Source of the DNA: Stutzerimonas stutzeri
GTDB lineage: Bacteria > Pseudomonadota > Gammaproteobacteria > Pseudomonadales > Pseudomonadaceae
Assembly: GCF_024448895.1 (NCBI RefSeq)
Contig: NZ_JAMOIC010000027.1
Span: 1 to 52,514 of the forward strand
Length of the DNA: 52,514 nucleotides
Direction: 5' to 3'
Each line of letters starts with the position of its first letter. The stretch's first letter is position 1. A program made the translations under genes and the position numbers. The notes under the pieces were generated by a model. That model was not told the DNA's origin. It worked only from the letters and a program-made list of their open reading frames with translations, and did not search any database. Shown in pieces: positions 30,548-39,065 of this stretch.

Positions 30548-31996
30548 ATGGCTCTCGAACACAGCAGTGCGACCACCCCGCCCCACGCCACCGATTTCGA
30601 AGCAGTTGGCAGCACCTATTTCAAGGAACGCGAACTGAAGAAAGGCGCCGCCGGCTGGGTGCTGCTGGTCGGGCTGGGCGTTGCCTATGTGATTTCCGGC
30701 GACTATGCCGGCTGGAACTTCGGCCTGGCGCAAGGTGGCTGGGGAGGCCTGTTCATCGCGACACTGCTGATGGCGACCATGTACCTGTGCATGTGCTTTT
30801 CGCTGGCCGAACTCTCCTCGATGATTCCTACCGCGGGCGGCGGTTACGGCTTCGCCCGAAGCGCTTTCGGCCCACTTGGGGGCTTTCTCACCGGCACGGC
30901 GATCCTCATCGAGTACGCCATTGCGCCAGCAGCCATCGCTGTGTTCATTGGCGCTTACTGCGAATCGCTGTTCGGCATCGGCGGTTGGGCGATCTACCTG
31001 GCCTTCTACATCATCTTTATCGGCATCCATATCTTCGGCGTCGGCGAGGCGCTGAAGCTGATGTTCGTCATTACCGCAATCGCGGCGCTGGCACTGGCGG
31101 TATTCATCGTCGCGATGGTGCCGCACTTCTCGGTGGACAAGCTGCTGGACATCGCCCCGACCACCGCGGCCGGCGCCAGCAACTTCCTGCCCTATGGTTA
31201 CGTCGGTATCTGGGCGGCCATTCCCTACGCGATCTGGTTCTTCCTCGCGGTCGAAGGCGTGCCGCTGGCTGCTGAGGAAACCAAGAACCCACAACGCGAC
31301 ATGCCGCGCGGGCTGATCGGCGCCATGCTGATTCTGGTGGCCTTTGCCGGCCTGATCCTGCTGGTCGGCCCCGGCGGCGCCGGCTCAAGCACGCTGGTGG
31401 CATCCGGCAATCCGCTGGTCGAGGCGCTGACCACAGCTTATGGGTCGTCCACCTGGATGAGCGGTTTCGTCAATCTGGTCGGCCTGGCCGGTCTGATCGC
31501 CAGCTTCTTCTCGATCATCTACGCCTATTCACGGCAGATTTTCGCGCTGTCGCGGGCCGGTTATCTGCCTCGCAAGTTGTCGTTGACCAACAAGAACAAG
31601 GCGCCGGTGCTGGCGCTGATCATCCCCGGCATCATCGGCTTTCTGCTTTCGCTGACTGGTCAGGGCGACCTGCTGATCCTCGTGGCGGTGTTCGGCGCGA
31701 CCATTTCCTACGTGCTGATGATGGCCTCGCACATCGTCCTGCGCCTTCGCCGTCCCGACCTGCATCGCCCGTACAAGACGCCCGGCGGCGTGCTGACGTC
31801 CGGTATTGCGCTGGTTCTGGCGTGCATCGCAGTGGTCGCAGGCTTCCTGGTCGACCCGCGCGTGGTGATCGCCGCAGCGGTGATCTACGGCGTCTTCATT
31901 GCCTACTTCGCGTTCTACAGCCGGCACCACCTGGTGGCCGGCACGCCGGAAGAAGAATTCGCCGCAATCGAGAATGCCGAGGCATCGCTTAACTAG
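30548..31996 (+). CDS. eat: ethanolamine permease Eat
   Basis: APC-family transporter taking up ethanolamine, 482 aa from the ATG at 30548 (AGAGG 9 bases before; the ATG 9 bases upstream is too close to it). About 12 hydrophobic segments. Typical features are MIPTAGGGYGFARSAFGPLGGFLTG in transmembrane 1-3, AIWFFLAVEGVPLAAEETKNPQRDMPRG and YSRQIFALSRAGYLP. The TAG stop coincides with the first base of a MITE-like element, so the last few codons might have been altered by that insertion. Confidence 0.92.
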   Translation: MALEHSSATTPPHATDFEAVGSTYFKERELKKGAAGWVLLVGLGVAYVISGDYAGWNFGLAQGGWGGLFIATLLMATMYLCMCFSLAELSSMIPTAGGGYGFARSAFGPLGGFLTGTAILIEYAIAPAAIAVFIGAYCESLFGIGGWAIYLAFYIIFIGIHIFGVGEALKLMFVITAIAALALAVFIVAMVPHFSVDKLLDIAPTTAAGASNFLPYGYVGIWAAIPYAIWFFLAVEGVPLAAEETKNPQRDMPRGLIGAMLILVAFAGLILLVGPGGAGSSTLVASGNPLVEALTTAYGSSTWMSGFVNLVGLAGLIASFFSIIYAYSRQIFALSRAGYLPRKLSLTNKNKAPVLALIIPGIIGFLLSLTGQGDLLILVAVFGATISYVLMMASHIVLRLRRPDLHRPYKTPGGVLTSGIALVLACIAVVAGFLVDPRVVIAAAVIYGVFIAYFAFYSRHHLVAGTPEEEFAAIENAEASLN

Positions 31997-32224
31997 CAGG
32001 CTGCTGAAAACGTGAGCGAGGCAGGCAGTACAAGGCGCAACGACCGAAAGGAGTAACAGCCAAACGGCTGGCCCGAAGGGCGAGCGTCGCGAGTCAAAGC
32101 GGCCGAAACAGCGGACCGGGCTCGCGTACGAGTTTACGTGTTGTAAATGAGCATGTTGACTGGGCTCGCAACCGAGGCCGCTTTTAACGCAGGGATGCCA
32201 ACGCAGGTAGTTTTCACAGCTTGC
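31996..32224. mobile_element. MITE-like element between eat and eutB
   Basis: About 229 bases without a gene, bounded by imperfect inverted ends: GCAGGCTGCTGAAAAC at 31996-32011 and GTTTTCACAGCTTGC at 32210-32224. One end is nearly the reverse complement of the other, with one gap and one mismatch. The inside is GC-rich with short inverted stretches and no open frame that looks coded. It lies tight between the eat stop and the eutB ribosome site. It must be passively mobilised, as no transposase is present. Confidence 0.65.
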
Positions 32225-32238
32225 TATGGGGGACGAGC

Positions 32239-33633
32239 ATGGCGGGATACACGCACAGCGTAGGCGGAACGAACTGGCGATTCGACAGCCTGCGCGAGGT
32301 AATGGCCAAGGCCAGCCCGGCGCGCTCCGGTGATTACCTCGCCGAAGTCGCAGCCGACAGCGATGCCGAGCGCGTGGCCGCACAGATGTGCCTGGCGCAG
32401 ATCCCGCTCAAGCGCTTCCTCGAAGAAGTTTTGATCCCGTACGAGACCGATGAAGTCACCCGGCTGATCATCGACAGCCACGACACCGAAGCCTTCGCCC
32501 CGGTCAGTCACCTGACCGTCGGCGACTTCCGCAACTGGCTGCTGGGGGATGATGCCGACGAGGCTGCGCTCAAAGCATTGGCAGCGGGGCTGACGCCAGA
32601 GATGGTGGCCGCGGTATCGAAGATCATGCGCGTGCAGGACCTGATTCTGGTGGCGCAGAAAGTGCGCGTCGTCACCCGCTTTCGCAACACCATCGGCCTG
32701 CGCGGGCGCATGTCCACCCGCCTGCAACCCAATCACCCCACCGACGAAGCCGCCGGGATCGCGGCCAGCATCGTCGACGGCCTGCTCTATGGCAACGGCG
32801 ACGCGGTGATCGGCATCAACCCGGCCACCGACAGCACCAGCGGCATCTGCGAACTGTTGAAGATGCTTGACGCCATCATCCAGCGTTACGAGATTCCGAC
32901 CCAGGGCTGCATCCTCACCCATGTCACCACCTCCATCGAGGCGATCAACCGTGGCGCGCCGCTGGACCTGGTGTTCCAGTCCATCGCCGGCACCGAAGCG
33001 GCCAACACCAGCTTCGGCATCAACCTGGCGGTATTGCAGGAAGGCTTCGAGGCCGGCCTGTCGCAGAAGCGCGGGACGGTCGGCGACAACCTGATGTACT
33101 TCGAAACCGGCCAGGGCTCAGCCTTGTCGGCCAACGCCCACCATGGCGTCGACCAGCAAACCTGTGAGGCTCGCGCCTACGCCGTGGCACGCAAATTCAA
33201 ACCGCTGCTGGTGAACACCGTGGTTGGTTTCATCGGCCCGGAATACCTCTACAACGGCAAGCAGATCATCCGCGCCGGGCTGGAAGACCACTTTTGCGCC
33301 AAGCTGCTCGGCGTGCCCATGGGCTGCGACATCTGCTACACCAACCACGCCGAAGCCGATCAGGACGACATGGACATGCTGCTGACCCTGCTCGGTACCG
33401 CCGGCATCAACTTCATTATGGGTATTCCGGGCTCTGACGACGTGATGCTCAACTACCAGACCACCTCCTTCCACGACGCGCTTTATCTACGCCAGAGCCT
33501 CGGGCTCAGACCCGCTCCAGAGTTCGAGGGATGGCTGGCAAAAATGGAAATTCTGCGCCAGGACGGCGGGCGACTGCAGATGGGGGAGCAGCTTCCGCCC
33601 GCCTTTCGGCAAGCGCTGGAGCGGCTGGTGTGA
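32239..33633 (+). CDS. eutB: ethanolamine ammonia-lyase large subunit EutB
   Basis: Adenosylcobalamin-dependent lyase splitting ethanolamine into acetaldehyde and ammonia. ATG at 32239 (GGGGGA upstream), 464 aa, the usual EutB length. Family signatures: RFRNTIGLRGRMSTRLQPNHPTD, GNGDAVIGINPATDS, TQGCILTHVTTSIEAI, FQSIAGTEAANTSFG, ETGQGSALSANAHHG and the substrate-site GCDICYTNHAEADQDDMD. The 3' end (from LRQDGGRLQMG) is present twice: here, and as a diverged, out-of-place copy 220 bases downstream. Confidence 0.97.
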   Translation: MAGYTHSVGGTNWRFDSLREVMAKASPARSGDYLAEVAADSDAERVAAQMCLAQIPLKRFLEEVLIPYETDEVTRLIIDSHDTEAFAPVSHLTVGDFRNWLLGDDADEAALKALAAGLTPEMVAAVSKIMRVQDLILVAQKVRVVTRFRNTIGLRGRMSTRLQPNHPTDEAAGIAASIVDGLLYGNGDAVIGINPATDSTSGICELLKMLDAIIQRYEIPTQGCILTHVTTSIEAINRGAPLDLVFQSIAGTEAANTSFGINLAVLQEGFEAGLSQKRGTVGDNLMYFETGQGSALSANAHHGVDQQTCEARAYAVARKFKPLLVNTVVGFIGPEYLYNGKQIIRAGLEDHFCAKLLGVPMGCDICYTNHAEADQDDMDMLLTLLGTAGINFIMGIPGSDDVMLNYQTTSFHDALYLRQSLGLRPAPEFEGWLAKMEILRQDGGRLQMGEQLPPAFRQALERLV

Positions 33634-33639
33634 CGACCA

Positions 33640-33716
33640 GTAGGATGGTGTTGAGCGAAGCGATGCCCATCAAATCCCGGACCAACGATGGGTATCGCAA
33701 GCTCAACCCATCCTAC
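33640..33716. repeat. 77-bp palindromic repeat, copy 1
   Basis: Bounded by GTAGGATGG and its inverse (CCATCCTAC), with GTTGAGCGAAGCGAT... mirrored by ...ATCGCAAGCTCAAC, so the whole unit can fold as one long hairpin. It is about 90% identical to copy 2 at 33775-33851. It starts 6 bases after the eutB stop. Confidence 0.85.
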
Positions 33717-33774
33717 GGAGCGACTGGCATGACGATGTCCATTAGTAGCGCCGTACCATGTGGGCTGGCTTTTC

Positions 33775-33851
33775 GTAGGATGGTGCTGAGCGAAGCGATA
33801 CTCATCAAATCTCGGACCAACGATGGGTATCGCAGGCTCAACCCATCCTAC
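33775..33851. repeat. 77-bp palindromic repeat, copy 2
   Basis: Same length and ends as copy 1, in direct orientation, with several substitutions (for example GATACTC for GATGCCC). Copies 1 and 2 are each followed by a piece of eutB 3'-end sequence: a short one (GGAGCGACTGGCATGACG) after copy 1 and a longer one after copy 2. The two make a tandem duplication of repeat plus gene tail. Confidence 0.85.
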
Positions 33852-33855
33852 GGAG

Positions 33856-33936
33856 CTGCGCCAGGACGGCGGACGGCTGCAGATGGGCAGCGAGCTACCT
33901 CCGGCCTTCCGCCATGCGCTGGAGCGGCTGGCATGA
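33856..33936 (+). pseudogene. displaced copy of the eutB 3' end
   Basis: 26 codons and a stop read LRQDGGRLQMGSELPPAFR and then HALERLA, against the intact gene's ending of LRQDGGRLQMGEQLPPAFR and then QALERLV. The frame has no start or ribosome site and begins exactly after a 77-bp palindrome. It may be the original eutB end, separated from the gene by repeat insertion and then replaced by the present end, or a duplicated segment. It lies 208 bases upstream of eutC. Confidence 0.75.
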
Positions 33937-33990
33937 CGCCGTCGAGCCCAGGCAGCCCGCTGAAGTCTGGCCATGTCCGTGCACGCATCG

Positions 33991-34061
33991 GATCGCCAGC
34001 AAGCTGGCTCCTACAGATACCGCACGGCCCGCATTTCGTAGGAGCCAGCTTGCTGGCGATC
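33991..34061. repeat. inverted REP pair before eutC
   Basis: GATCGCCAGCAAGCTGGCTC plus CTAC (33991-34014) and its exact reverse complement (34038-34061) face each other across 23 bases. The same core, GCCAGCTTGCTGGCGATC, occurs in the ubiX-mpl spacer. This is a paired REP (BIME-like) unit common in Pseudomonas chromosomes. Confidence 0.85.
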
Positions 34062-34143
34062 AACCCCATGCGAAGACCTGCCGGAGCGGGGAATGCACAC
34101 TCCTTGCTCGCAAACCGAGCATGCATACCCTTCGGAGGTCACC

Positions 34144-34950
34144 ATGCCTGATAAGCCCACCGCCATCACCAACCCCTGGGCTCACCTGCGCCAGCTCACC
34201 CCAGCGCGAATCGCCCTGGGCCGTGCCGGCGCAAGCCTGCCAACCGACGCCCAGCTCGATTTCCAGTTTGCCCACGCCCAGGCCCGCGATGCAGTACACC
34301 TCTCGCTCGACTGCGCAGACTTGGCGGTGCAGATCGAGCAACAAGGCCATACCTGCCTGCAGCTGCATAGCGCTGCACCGGACCGGAATACCTATCTGCA
34401 ACGCCCCGACCTTGGCAGGCGCCTGAGCGACGAATCGGCCATTGAGCTAGACAAGCACACGCACCAGAACGGAGCGGGATACGACCTGGCCATCGTCATC
34501 GCCGACGGCCTTTCCGCGCTTGCAGTTCAACGGCACGCCCTGCCCTTGCTGCAGCGCATTGAGGAACAGATCGAGAAAGATGGCTGGTCGCTTGCGCCGA
34601 TCACCCTGGTGCAGCAAAGCCGGGTGGCGCTCGGCGATGAAGTGGGCGAGCGCCTCAAGGCGAAGATGGTGGTGATGCTGCTCGGTGAACGACCCGGCCT
34701 CAGCTCCCCGGACAGCCTTGGTCTGTACTTCACCTACGACCCGAAAGTCGGTCGCACCGACGCCGACCGCAACTGCATCTCCAACATCCGGCTGGAGGGT
34801 CTGAGCTACAACCTTGCCGCTCACAGACTGATCCACCTGATGCGCGAAGCCTGTCGCCGGCAGCTCTCGGGCGTGAACCTGAAAGACGAAGCGGAAATGC
34901 TCAGCCTCGACGACAACTCACCGAAAGTCGGCAATTTCCTACTGAGCTAA
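34144..34950 (+). CDS. eutC: ethanolamine ammonia-lyase small subunit EutC
   Basis: Small subunit of the cobalamin lyase with EutB. ATG at 34144 with GGAGGT 5 bases upstream gives 268 aa ([17 protein letters not shown]). Family motifs: [71 protein letters not shown] in pieces, and DRNCISNIR. The normal immediate neighbour of eutB, it is pushed 510 bases away by repeats and a duplicated tail of eutB. It still has its own strong ribosome site. Confidence 0.96.
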   Translation: MPDKPTAITNPWAHLRQLTPARIALGRAGASLPTDAQLDFQFAHAQARDAVHLSLDCADLAVQIEQQGHTCLQLHSAAPDRNTYLQRPDLGRRLSDESAIELDKHTHQNGAGYDLAIVIADGLSALAVQRHALPLLQRIEEQIEKDGWSLAPITLVQQSRVALGDEVGERLKAKMVVMLLGERPGLSSPDSLGLYFTYDPKVGRTDADRNCISNIRLEGLSYNLAAHRLIHLMREACRRQLSGVNLKDEAEMLSLDDNSPKVGNFLLS

Positions 34951-35224
34951 GCGGCGGCCGTATAGAAGAAGCTCACTCGCACCGCCAAGGCTGCCATTGA
35001 GGGCTCACAACTGTGCAATTGGGATTCTGCATCCCGCCTGCACCCTCGCGCAGCAATCCACCAAGCATGATTCCGCTGACGTGCTTGCGCATGAGAGACG
35101 TCGAGTTCTTAGAGGTCGTTTCAAGCAAACGCACAGCCTCGCAGCATCAGTCGAAACCGAAGCAGTTCCACTCCTGCATTGCCGATTTGGATACTTCAAA
35201 CGCTACCCACTGCTCCCCGCCCGA

Positions 35225-35653
35225 TCAGGTCTCCGGCAACACCACCACTGCATCCACTTCGAACAACATCCCGTCCAGCGCCAGCCGCGGGACCGGGATC
35301 AGCGTGCAGGCCGGCTTCATCTCTCCACCAAATGCACGCGCCAGCTCCTCACCGAGAATGGCCAACCGCTGCTCGTTGTGGTCGACGATCAGCACCGTCA
35401 GCTTGGCAACCTGCAAGGGCTGGCCGCCCGCCGCAGCAATGGCAATCAACAGATTGTCCATTGCCTGTCGAACCTGCTCATGAAAATCCGCTGACAACCG
35501 ACCGTCCTCGGTCTCGCCACCCTGCCCCGCAATGAACGCCAGCCGTGCTCCGCCCGGAACAACCGCCACATGGGAATAACCATTGGGTGCAGGATCATAG
35601 AGCCCGGGCGGATTGATCAAAGTTGGCTTGGGTGAAATATCCGATTCGCTCAT
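35225..35653 (-). CDS. RidA-family (YjgF/YER057c/UK114) protein
   Basis: Small cytosolic protein of 142 residues from the ATG at 35653; the open frame extends 75 bases upstream without support. RidA relatives remove reactive enamines or imines. The core shows GYSHVAVVPGGARLAFIAGQGG, FHEQVRQAMDNLLIAIAAAGG, VAKLTVLIVDH and the C-terminal TLIPVPRLALDGMLFEVDAVVV. The proper RidA catalytic Arg appears as the Arg in PVPRLA. It is convergent with eutC; specificity is unknown. Confidence 0.85.
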   Translation of the reverse strand: MSESDISPKPTLINPPGLYDPAPNGYSHVAVVPGGARLAFIAGQGGETEDGRLSADFHEQVRQAMDNLLIAIAAAGGQPLQVAKLTVLIVDHNEQRLAILGEELARAFGGEMKPACTLIPVPRLALDGMLFEVDAVVVLPET

Positions 35654-35821
35654 GCTGTTCCCGTTAATCAAGTCGATTGAATGCCGGTAGGCGCTGATCG
35701 GCATGGTAGTACGTTCAGCATGACGCACGGTTGTCGGGGCTAACGGGCACGAACGTCCACGCGGCTTGCCGGCGCCCAGCTCGCCGCTTAAGGTTGACGC
35801 CCCTGACTGGAAAGCTTCTCC

Positions 35822-36634
35822 ATGTGGTCATTTCGCGACTGGCGCCGCAAGCGCATCCTCGCCCGCCTCGCCATCGAACCTGCACTCTGGCAAAGCGTGC
35901 TGGACAGCCTGCCGATACTCGACGGGCTTAACCGCGAAGAGACCGAGCGCCTGCGCGAGCGCAGCCTGCTGTTTCTGCACGCGAAGCGGCTGACTGCGCT
36001 TCCGGGCGTGGATCTGGAACCGGCAGACAGGCTGCGTCTGGCTGCACAAGCGCAGCTGCCCTTACTGCAGCTAGCCGACCTGGACTGGTATCAGGGTTTC
36101 CACGAAATCGTGATCTACCCGGACGATTTTCATAGCCCGCAGAAGCACCGCGATTCCGCTGGCGTCGTTCATGAGTGGGACGGCGAACACAGCGGTGAGG
36201 CCTGGCTGCAGGGCCCGGTCATTCTGGCTTGGCCCGGCGTCAAGGAAAGCGGCGGTTGGGAAGGCTACAACCTGGTCATCCACGAGCTCGCGCACAAGCT
36301 CGACATGCTCAACGGCGATGCCAACGGCTTGCCCCCCTTGCATCGCAACATGCGCATCGAGGCCTGGGCGAATGTCATGCAGAGCGCCTACGACGCCCTC
36401 AATGCCTTACTCGACGCCAACCCTGATGCCGACACCGCGATCGATCCCTATGCCGCGGAGAATCCTGCGGAGTTCTTTGCCGTCACAAGCGAGTATTTCT
36501 TCTGTGCACCGGACGTCCTGCACGCCGCCTTTCCCGACGTCCACGAGCAGCTCGCCCTCTTCTACCGGCAGGACCCGCTGACGCGCCTGAAGGGCCTGCA
36601 GGAAAGCCGTCCCGAGTACGCGGAACCTCGTTGA
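35822..36634 (+). CDS. mtfA: MtfA-type zinc peptidase
   Basis: Cytosolic zinc peptidase of the MtfA family; in E. coli MtfA binds the glucose repressor Mlc. The 270-residue length is normal. The zinc motif HELAHKLD lies at residues 154-161 after GWEGYNLVI. Further conserved parts are PDDFHSPQKHRDSAGVVHEWDGEHSGEAW and NPAEFFAVTSEYFF, holding the likely third zinc ligand. It is divergent from the RidA gene, followed by ppa 140 bases later. No Mlc partner is visible here. Confidence 0.92.
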   Translation: MWSFRDWRRKRILARLAIEPALWQSVLDSLPILDGLNREETERLRERSLLFLHAKRLTALPGVDLEPADRLRLAAQAQLPLLQLADLDWYQGFHEIVIYPDDFHSPQKHRDSAGVVHEWDGEHSGEAWLQGPVILAWPGVKESGGWEGYNLVIHELAHKLDMLNGDANGLPPLHRNMRIEAWANVMQSAYDALNALLDANPDADTAIDPYAAENPAEFFAVTSEYFFCAPDVLHAAFPDVHEQLALFYRQDPLTRLKGLQESRPEYAEPR

Positions 36635-36715
36635 GTTCGAGCCGTCGAATGCGCGCATCACGATGCCAATGGCGGCCCCCCGAGACCGGCATGGCAAAAC
36701 GCCCGACAGTGCGCC

Positions 36716-36721
36716 TATAAT
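36716..36721 (+). promoter_or_regulatory. ppa: -10 box of the ppa promoter
   Basis: A perfect TATAAT lies 53 bases before the ppa start. The best -35 candidate, TGGCAA at 36692-36697 with an 18-base spacer, is weak. The GC-rich downstream sequence (cgcgcccac) marks a likely growth-rate-sensitive promoter. Confidence 0.6.
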
Positions 36722-36774
36722 CGCGCCCACTTTTTTAGCCCCAGGCCGCGTTGGCCGACCACGGAGCAATGTTC

Positions 36775-37302
36775 ATGAGCTACAGCAAAGTCCCGGCCGG
36801 CAAAGACCTGCCAAACGACATCTACGTCGCCATCGAAATCCCGGCCAACCACGCGCCGATCAAGTACGAAATCGATCACGACACCGACTGCCTGTTCGTC
36901 GACCGTTTCATGGCCACCCCGATGTTCTACCCGGCCAACTACGGCTTCATCCCGCACACCCTGGCTGACGACGGCGACCCGCTCGACGTACTGGTCGTGA
37001 CCCCCTACCCGGTTGCCCCAGGCTCGGTCATCCGTTGCCGCCCAGTTGGCGTGCTGAACATGACCGACGAAGCCGGCGGCGACGCCAAACTGATCGCCGT
37101 CCCGCACGACAAGCTGAGCCAGCTGTACGTGGACGTGAAGGAATACACCGACCTGCCGCCGCTGCTGATCGAGCAGATCAAGCACTTCTTCGAGAACTAC
37201 AAGGATCTGGAGAAGGGCAAGTGGGTCAAGGTTGAAGGCTGGGAAGGCGCCGACGCCGCCCGAGCCGCCATCATCAAAGCTGCCGAGGCTTATCAGAAGT
37301 AA
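36775..37302 (+). CDS. ppa: inorganic pyrophosphatase
   Basis: Hydrolyses pyrophosphate to drive biosynthesis. ATG at 36775 ([22 protein letters not shown] in pieces; GGAG upstream) gives 175 aa, the length of family I soluble enzymes. The metal-binding motif [10 protein letters not shown] is intact, as are the Lys/Glu in [16 protein letters not shown] and [13 protein letters not shown] strong terminator follows. The next gene is a phage-type integrase, so this marks the edge of the chromosomal backbone. Confidence 0.98.
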   Translation: MSYSKVPAGKDLPNDIYVAIEIPANHAPIKYEIDHDTDCLFVDRFMATPMFYPANYGFIPHTLADDGDPLDVLVVTPYPVAPGSVIRCRPVGVLNMTDEAGGDAKLIAVPHDKLSQLYVDVKEYTDLPPLLIEQIKHFFENYKDLEKGKWVKVEGWEGADAARAAIIKAAEAYQK

Positions 37303-37317
37303 GCCAAAGCACTGAAG

Positions 37318-37344
37318 AAAAGCCGGCCACAAGCCGGCTTTTTT
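37318..37344 (+). terminator. terminator of ppa
   Basis: AGCCGGC-cacaa-GCCGGCT followed by a 6-base T run, 18 bases after the ppa stop. A flanking A run makes it possibly bidirectional. Confidence 0.9.
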
Positions 37345-37500
37345 ATTGCCCGAAGAAATCCAACAAGATCCTACAGCCCTAGTAAATAAGCGGCTTACAG
37401 CTTAGCATCCATCCCAAGACATCCAGTAGCCACCTATAAAATCCGCGACCAAGGTGTGGGTCAGAGTGTGGGTTGAGGGGTGTGGGTTTGAGGAGGAGCA

Positions 37501-38706
37501 ATGGGTAAGCTAACCAGCAAGACAGTGGAGTCGATCGCCAAAGCTGCCACGCCAGGAAAAACCAACGATGGCGACGGCCTGTACTTCCAGGTATCCAAGA
37601 GCGGCGGCACAAGCTGGATCTTTCGCTACAAGCTGGACGGCCGAAGCCGCGAAATGGGGCTAGGCCCCTTCCCTGCCGTCACACTCGGCCAAGCCCGACA
37701 GTTGGCCGCCGACCAACGCAAGCTCCTAGCCTCCGGAAGCGACCCACTCGCAGCCCGCGACGCGGCAAAAGAAGCCAAGCGCGAGGCCGAACGCCAAGCC
37801 GCAGCACGTCGCATGACGTTCGAGGATCTCGCTCGCGAATACCAGCAGGCACACGGCGGCAGCTGGTCTGAGAAATGGCGGAAAGGCTGGCTACGCAAAC
37901 TGGAGCTCTACGCTTTTCCAACCATGGGCAACCTGTCTGCTGACATCATCAGTACCGAGCATGTGCTTGCTGCATTGCAACCCATCTGGGCAACCAAGAC
38001 CCGTACCGCTGATGAAGTCCGGGGCCAGATCGAGCAAATACTGGATGCAGCCAAGGCTCGGCGCTTACGCGAGGGGGACAACCCTGCCCGCTGGCGCGGA
38101 CACCTGGACAACTTGCTGAGCAAGGCAGAGAAGAAGAAGGCCAGGCAGCGCCAGCACTTCCCAGCACTGCAATGGAAAGACACTCCGAAGCTGATAGCCG
38201 CTCTAGCCAACATCGATACACGTGACGCCATCGCAACCAGGCTGCTGATTCTGACCGGTGCTCGTTACCACATGATCCAACATGCTCAATGGTCCGAGTT
38301 TGACCTCGAAGCTGGCACCTGGGCACTTCCGGCTGAGCGCATGAAAATGCGAAAACCTTTCGTCATCCCACTGTCGCCCCAGGTAGTCGAGATGCTAAAG
38401 ACCATGAATAAGACTCATTCAATCTATCTTTTCCCTGGGCAAGGGAAGAACGGCGTCATGCATGGCAACGCAGTTCGCAACCTACTGCACAAGCTAGGGC
38501 ATGCAGACATCACGAGGCACGGCTTTCGATCGACCTTCCGGGACTGGGCAAACGAATGCACCAACTACCCGCGAGAGGTTTGCGAACTTGCGCTTGCGCA
38601 TGACGAACGCGACCAGACCGAGGCAGCCTATTCACGCTCCGATCTTCTGGAGAAGCGCAGAGCTCTGATGGCAGACTGGGCAGATTTCTGCACAAGCCTG
38701 CAATGA
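37501..38706 (+). CDS. tyrosine recombinase (P4-type integrase)
   Basis: Catalyses site-specific integration or excision of a genomic island. 401 aa with the DUF4102-type N-terminal arm-binding domain (TVESIAKAATPGKTNDGDGLYFQV), a core-binding domain (about 105-205) and a catalytic domain. Active-site residues seen: Arg255 in LTGARYHMIQ (an unusual context), H340-GF-R343, His367 in LALAHDER and nucleophile Tyr377 in AAYSRSDLLEKRR. A good ribosome site (GGAGGAG) precedes it. No tRNA or obvious att core is next to it; the site is just past the ppa terminator. Confidence 0.92.
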   Translation: MGKLTSKTVESIAKAATPGKTNDGDGLYFQVSKSGGTSWIFRYKLDGRSREMGLGPFPAVTLGQARQLAADQRKLLASGSDPLAARDAAKEAKREAERQAAARRMTFEDLAREYQQAHGGSWSEKWRKGWLRKLELYAFPTMGNLSADIISTEHVLAALQPIWATKTRTADEVRGQIEQILDAAKARRLREGDNPARWRGHLDNLLSKAEKKKARQRQHFPALQWKDTPKLIAALANIDTRDAIATRLLILTGARYHMIQHAQWSEFDLEAGTWALPAERMKMRKPFVIPLSPQVVEMLKTMNKTHSIYLFPGQGKNGVMHGNAVRNLLHKLGHADITRHGFRSTFRDWANECTNYPREVCELALAHDERDQTEAAYSRSDLLEKRRALMADWADFCTSLQ

Positions 38707-39065
38707 GGAGGTTCGCATCAAGGGACTACATCGAACGCAGACGCCCGATGATGACCTGATGGAGTGAGCACATTCAGCAAGCAGCTACCGGCAATCTTTC
38801 GATGTCAGCTATCAAGGAAAGTCGGGACAGAAAGGTCGTTTCGATACGCTGATTAGTGCCAACTACCGTTAAGCAGACGGTAGTAACAGGCAGCAACCGG
38901 CCAAAAGCGGTCATCTAGCATCTACGAAACCGGAGGCGATTCAGAATTCTGCTGTGCGCTCACCAGAACTTGGTCGACAGTTGCTCGGAGCGCAAGAAGT
39001 TGCGCTGGAGGTGGCAAGGCGGATCGACTGGAGGTCGACTTAAATGCGCTTGCCGAGCACGGCGG
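38707..39065. other. non-coding stretch after the integrase
   Basis: About 360 bases without a credible gene; frames are short and their codon use is unlike neighbours. Two short inverted pieces are present (CTACCGT...ACGGTAG at 38873-38888, and a weak GTCGAC pair near 39020-39040). It could contain the end of the lipoprotein transcript or part of an attachment region, but nothing clear is seen. Confidence 0.4.

Noticed and set aside
33531-34151. 206-residue frame across the eutB-eutC spacer
   Set aside because: It is made of repeat sequence read in one frame; the duplicated palindromes explain its length.
35013-35200. Short frame starting MRDVEFLEVV near 35090 that looks a little like a LysR start
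   Set aside because: It lacks the conserved helix-turn-helix spacing, has no effector domain and is very short; I see no convincing gene in the spacer between eutC and the RidA gene.
37318-37500. Possible attachment core next to the integrase
   Set aside because: I looked for a direct repeat of the ppa-terminator region at the far end of the accessory DNA and found none, so no att site is claimed.
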